From Helicobacter kayseriensis (GTDB taxonomy: Bacteria > Campylobacterota > Campylobacteria > Campylobacterales > Helicobacteraceae): a stretch of DNA of 64,000 bases. Position numbers and translations under genes: made by a program. The stretch is taken from assembly GCF_021300655.1 (NCBI RefSeq), contig NZ_JAJTNB010000006.1, positions 1-64,000 of the forward strand, written 5' to 3'. The stretch's first letter is position 1. Each line of letters opens with the position of its first letter. The notes beneath the pieces are model-generated. The model had not been told where the DNA came from, ran no database searches, and worked only from the letters and a program-made list of their open reading frames with translations. Shown here in pieces: positions 63,122 through 64,000 of the stretch.

Positions 63122-64000
63122 TTAATTTTGATTTTTTCTCTCAGATGGGGTGCTGGGAATAAACCCTTGAAGTTTTTTCTTGCGATGAAAATTGATTGCA
63201 AATCGATGTGCCTCATCTCTGAGTTTTTGACAGAATTGAAGTCTTGTATCACTTGGCAAAAGGGAGAATTCTTTGGTTTGATTTTGAATGATTGCTCGAA
63301 GAATATCCTTGGCTCTTCCCTTGGCACGATGTGCTTTGTGATCAAGCTTTTCTTTGGCGATTGCGATGATATCGATTTCTACACCACTACTTTCTAGCAC
63401 TTCTTGAGCGATTTTGATTTGTGCAACCCCTCCATCAAGGAGCCAAAGATCAGGGGGGGAATCTTTTTCAAAATCCTTAGCGCGTCGCACAAGCATTTCA
63501 CGCATTTGAGAATATTCATCACTTCCTTCCAAAAGATAGTGCCGATAAGAAGTTTTGACCCATTTTTGATCTTCATAAACAACCATTGCCCCGACATTAT
63601 TTTTCCCTCCGTGATGACTTGTATCAAATACTTCGATTCGATAAGGAATGTGGCTTAGGTCAAAAAGCTTTTGAATCTGCAACAAAAGATCACTCTCATC
63701 ATTTTTTGTGCGTGAAATTTCTTTGGCATTGAGAAGTGCAAGATCGACAAGCTCTTTTTTCTCTCCTTTTTGAGGGATAAGGATTTTGATTTTGTGTCCA
63801 AGCCATTCTTGCCAAGAGAGGGTTTCTTCAAGCAAGATTTCATTGGGGAGCAAAATTGCATTGGGGAGGATTGGAAGATCTTTTGAATAATGTGATACAA
63901 GGGCTTGTTGATAGAGAGATAATAGATCTTCTTTTTCCAAGATTCCTTGTTGGAGAGGGATCTTGTCATAATCACTAGAGATGATTTTCCCCTCTCGCAT
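63122..64000 (-). CDS. uvrC: excinuclease ABC subunit C, C-terminal part (5' end beyond the window)
   Basis: The visible 292 residues contain the RNase H-like endonuclease that makes the 5' incision: DTSHHGGKNNVGAMV with the first Asp, DLWLLDGG with the second, and RDEAHRFAI with the catalytic His. Usually a helix-hairpin-helix pair follows HR-type residues with an IPGIG motif and 60 or so more residues. Here the protein ends only 21 residues later, at KNQN, with a TAA at 63122-63124. The three frames beyond show no HhH sequence. The gene is cut at its 5' end by the window. Confidence 0.9.
   Translation of the reverse strand: MREGKIISSDYDKIPLQQGILEKEDLLSLYQQALVSHYSKDLPILPNAILLPNEILLEETLSWQEWLGHKIKILIPQKGEKKELVDLALLNAKEISRTKNDESDLLLQIQKLFDLSHIPYRIEVFDTSHHGGKNNVGAMVVYEDQKWVKTSYRHYLLEGSDEYSQMREMLVRRAKDFEKDSPPDLWLLDGGVAQIKIAQEVLESSGVEIDIIAIAKEKLDHKAHRAKGRAKDILRAIIQNQTKEFSLLPSDTRLQFCQKLRDEAHRFAINFHRKKKLQGFIPSTPSERKNQN

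Noticed and set aside
1-64000. tRNA, rRNA, CRISPR arrays, insertion sequences, integrases or prophage genes
   Set aside because: I looked in the gaps and among the protein products and found no cloverleaf-like sequence, direct-repeat array, transposase or integrase; no direct repeats flanking the Abi-alpha cassette were evident by eye.

Overview
The window is a gene-dense, roughly 39 % G+C (by eye) stretch of a Campylobacterota chromosome, most likely a Helicobacter or close relative. This rests on gene content and remembered H. pylori gene orders that recur here: nusB-ribH-kdsA-carbonic anhydrase-pyrF, comEC-ubiA-two unknowns-psd-nadA-nadC, cheV next to nspC, hrcA-grpE-dnaK, and lolA-secA-lolC-like. 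An HP_OMP_2-type porin, an epsilon-type nap cluster, MqnP-like UbiA and FeoB fit the same group. No database search was possible; family names come from motifs and remembered relatives.

Layout. 1-431: no intact gene, possible decayed gene. 432-4257: DASS anion transporter, CrtISO/RetSat-like oxidoreductase and a class II aldolase fold protein without zinc ligands. 4389-7656: CIRCE-like operator and hrcA-grpE-dnaK. 7766-12445: TsdA-like dihaem cytochrome, dus, nspC, a small outer membrane protein and cheV. 12549-19761: a six-gene minus-strand formate dehydrogenase operon (Fe-S protein, TorD-like chaperone, Tat peptide, fdhA, fdhB, fdhC) in which fdhA is read through a selenocysteine TGA; fdhD lies at 21835. 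20258-21773: a choloylglycine hydrolase whose coupled start is out of frame. 22616-27555: periplasmic-binding-fold protein, uracil-DNA-glycosylase-like protein, carboxynorspermidine dehydrogenase and two lipoproteins. 27575-34083: feoB with promoter and Fur box, a porin, pyrF-nusB-ribH-kdsA and a carbonic anhydrase. 34147-38897: DedA and a 1367-residue S6-type serine protease autotransporter. 39155-44958: napAGHBFD. 45039-48187: mdaB and a two-gene Abi-alpha plus pentapeptide-repeat membrane protein cassette. 48335-63042: lolC-like, secA, lolA, two tandem NhaC-type antiporters, comEC, ubiA, two unknowns, psd, nadA, nadC, a Crp/Fnr regulator and a single-domain globin. 63122-64000: 3' part of uvrC.

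The genes describe a microaerobic/anaerobic respiratory lifestyle. Periplasmic selenocysteine formate dehydrogenase would feed the quinone pool (MqnP-like prenyltransferase) and periplasmic nitrate reductase would take electrons out through NapGH. A TsdA-like cytochrome may add sulfur-compound redox chemistry. A globin with a Crp/Fnr-type operator at about -41.5 suggests a nitrosative-stress circuit of the NssR/Cgb type. Host-associated features are the S6 autotransporter, the choloylglycine hydrolase and the porin.

The best candidate for an undescribed system is the Abi-alpha/pentapeptide-repeat cassette at 45675-48187, a plausible membrane-linked phage defence pair placed between housekeeping genes. 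Other notable points are the Cys-to-Met change at the haem-ligand position of the TsdA-like protein, the homopolymer frameshift in the choloylglycine hydrolase and the uvrC end that lacks a helix-hairpin-helix domain.
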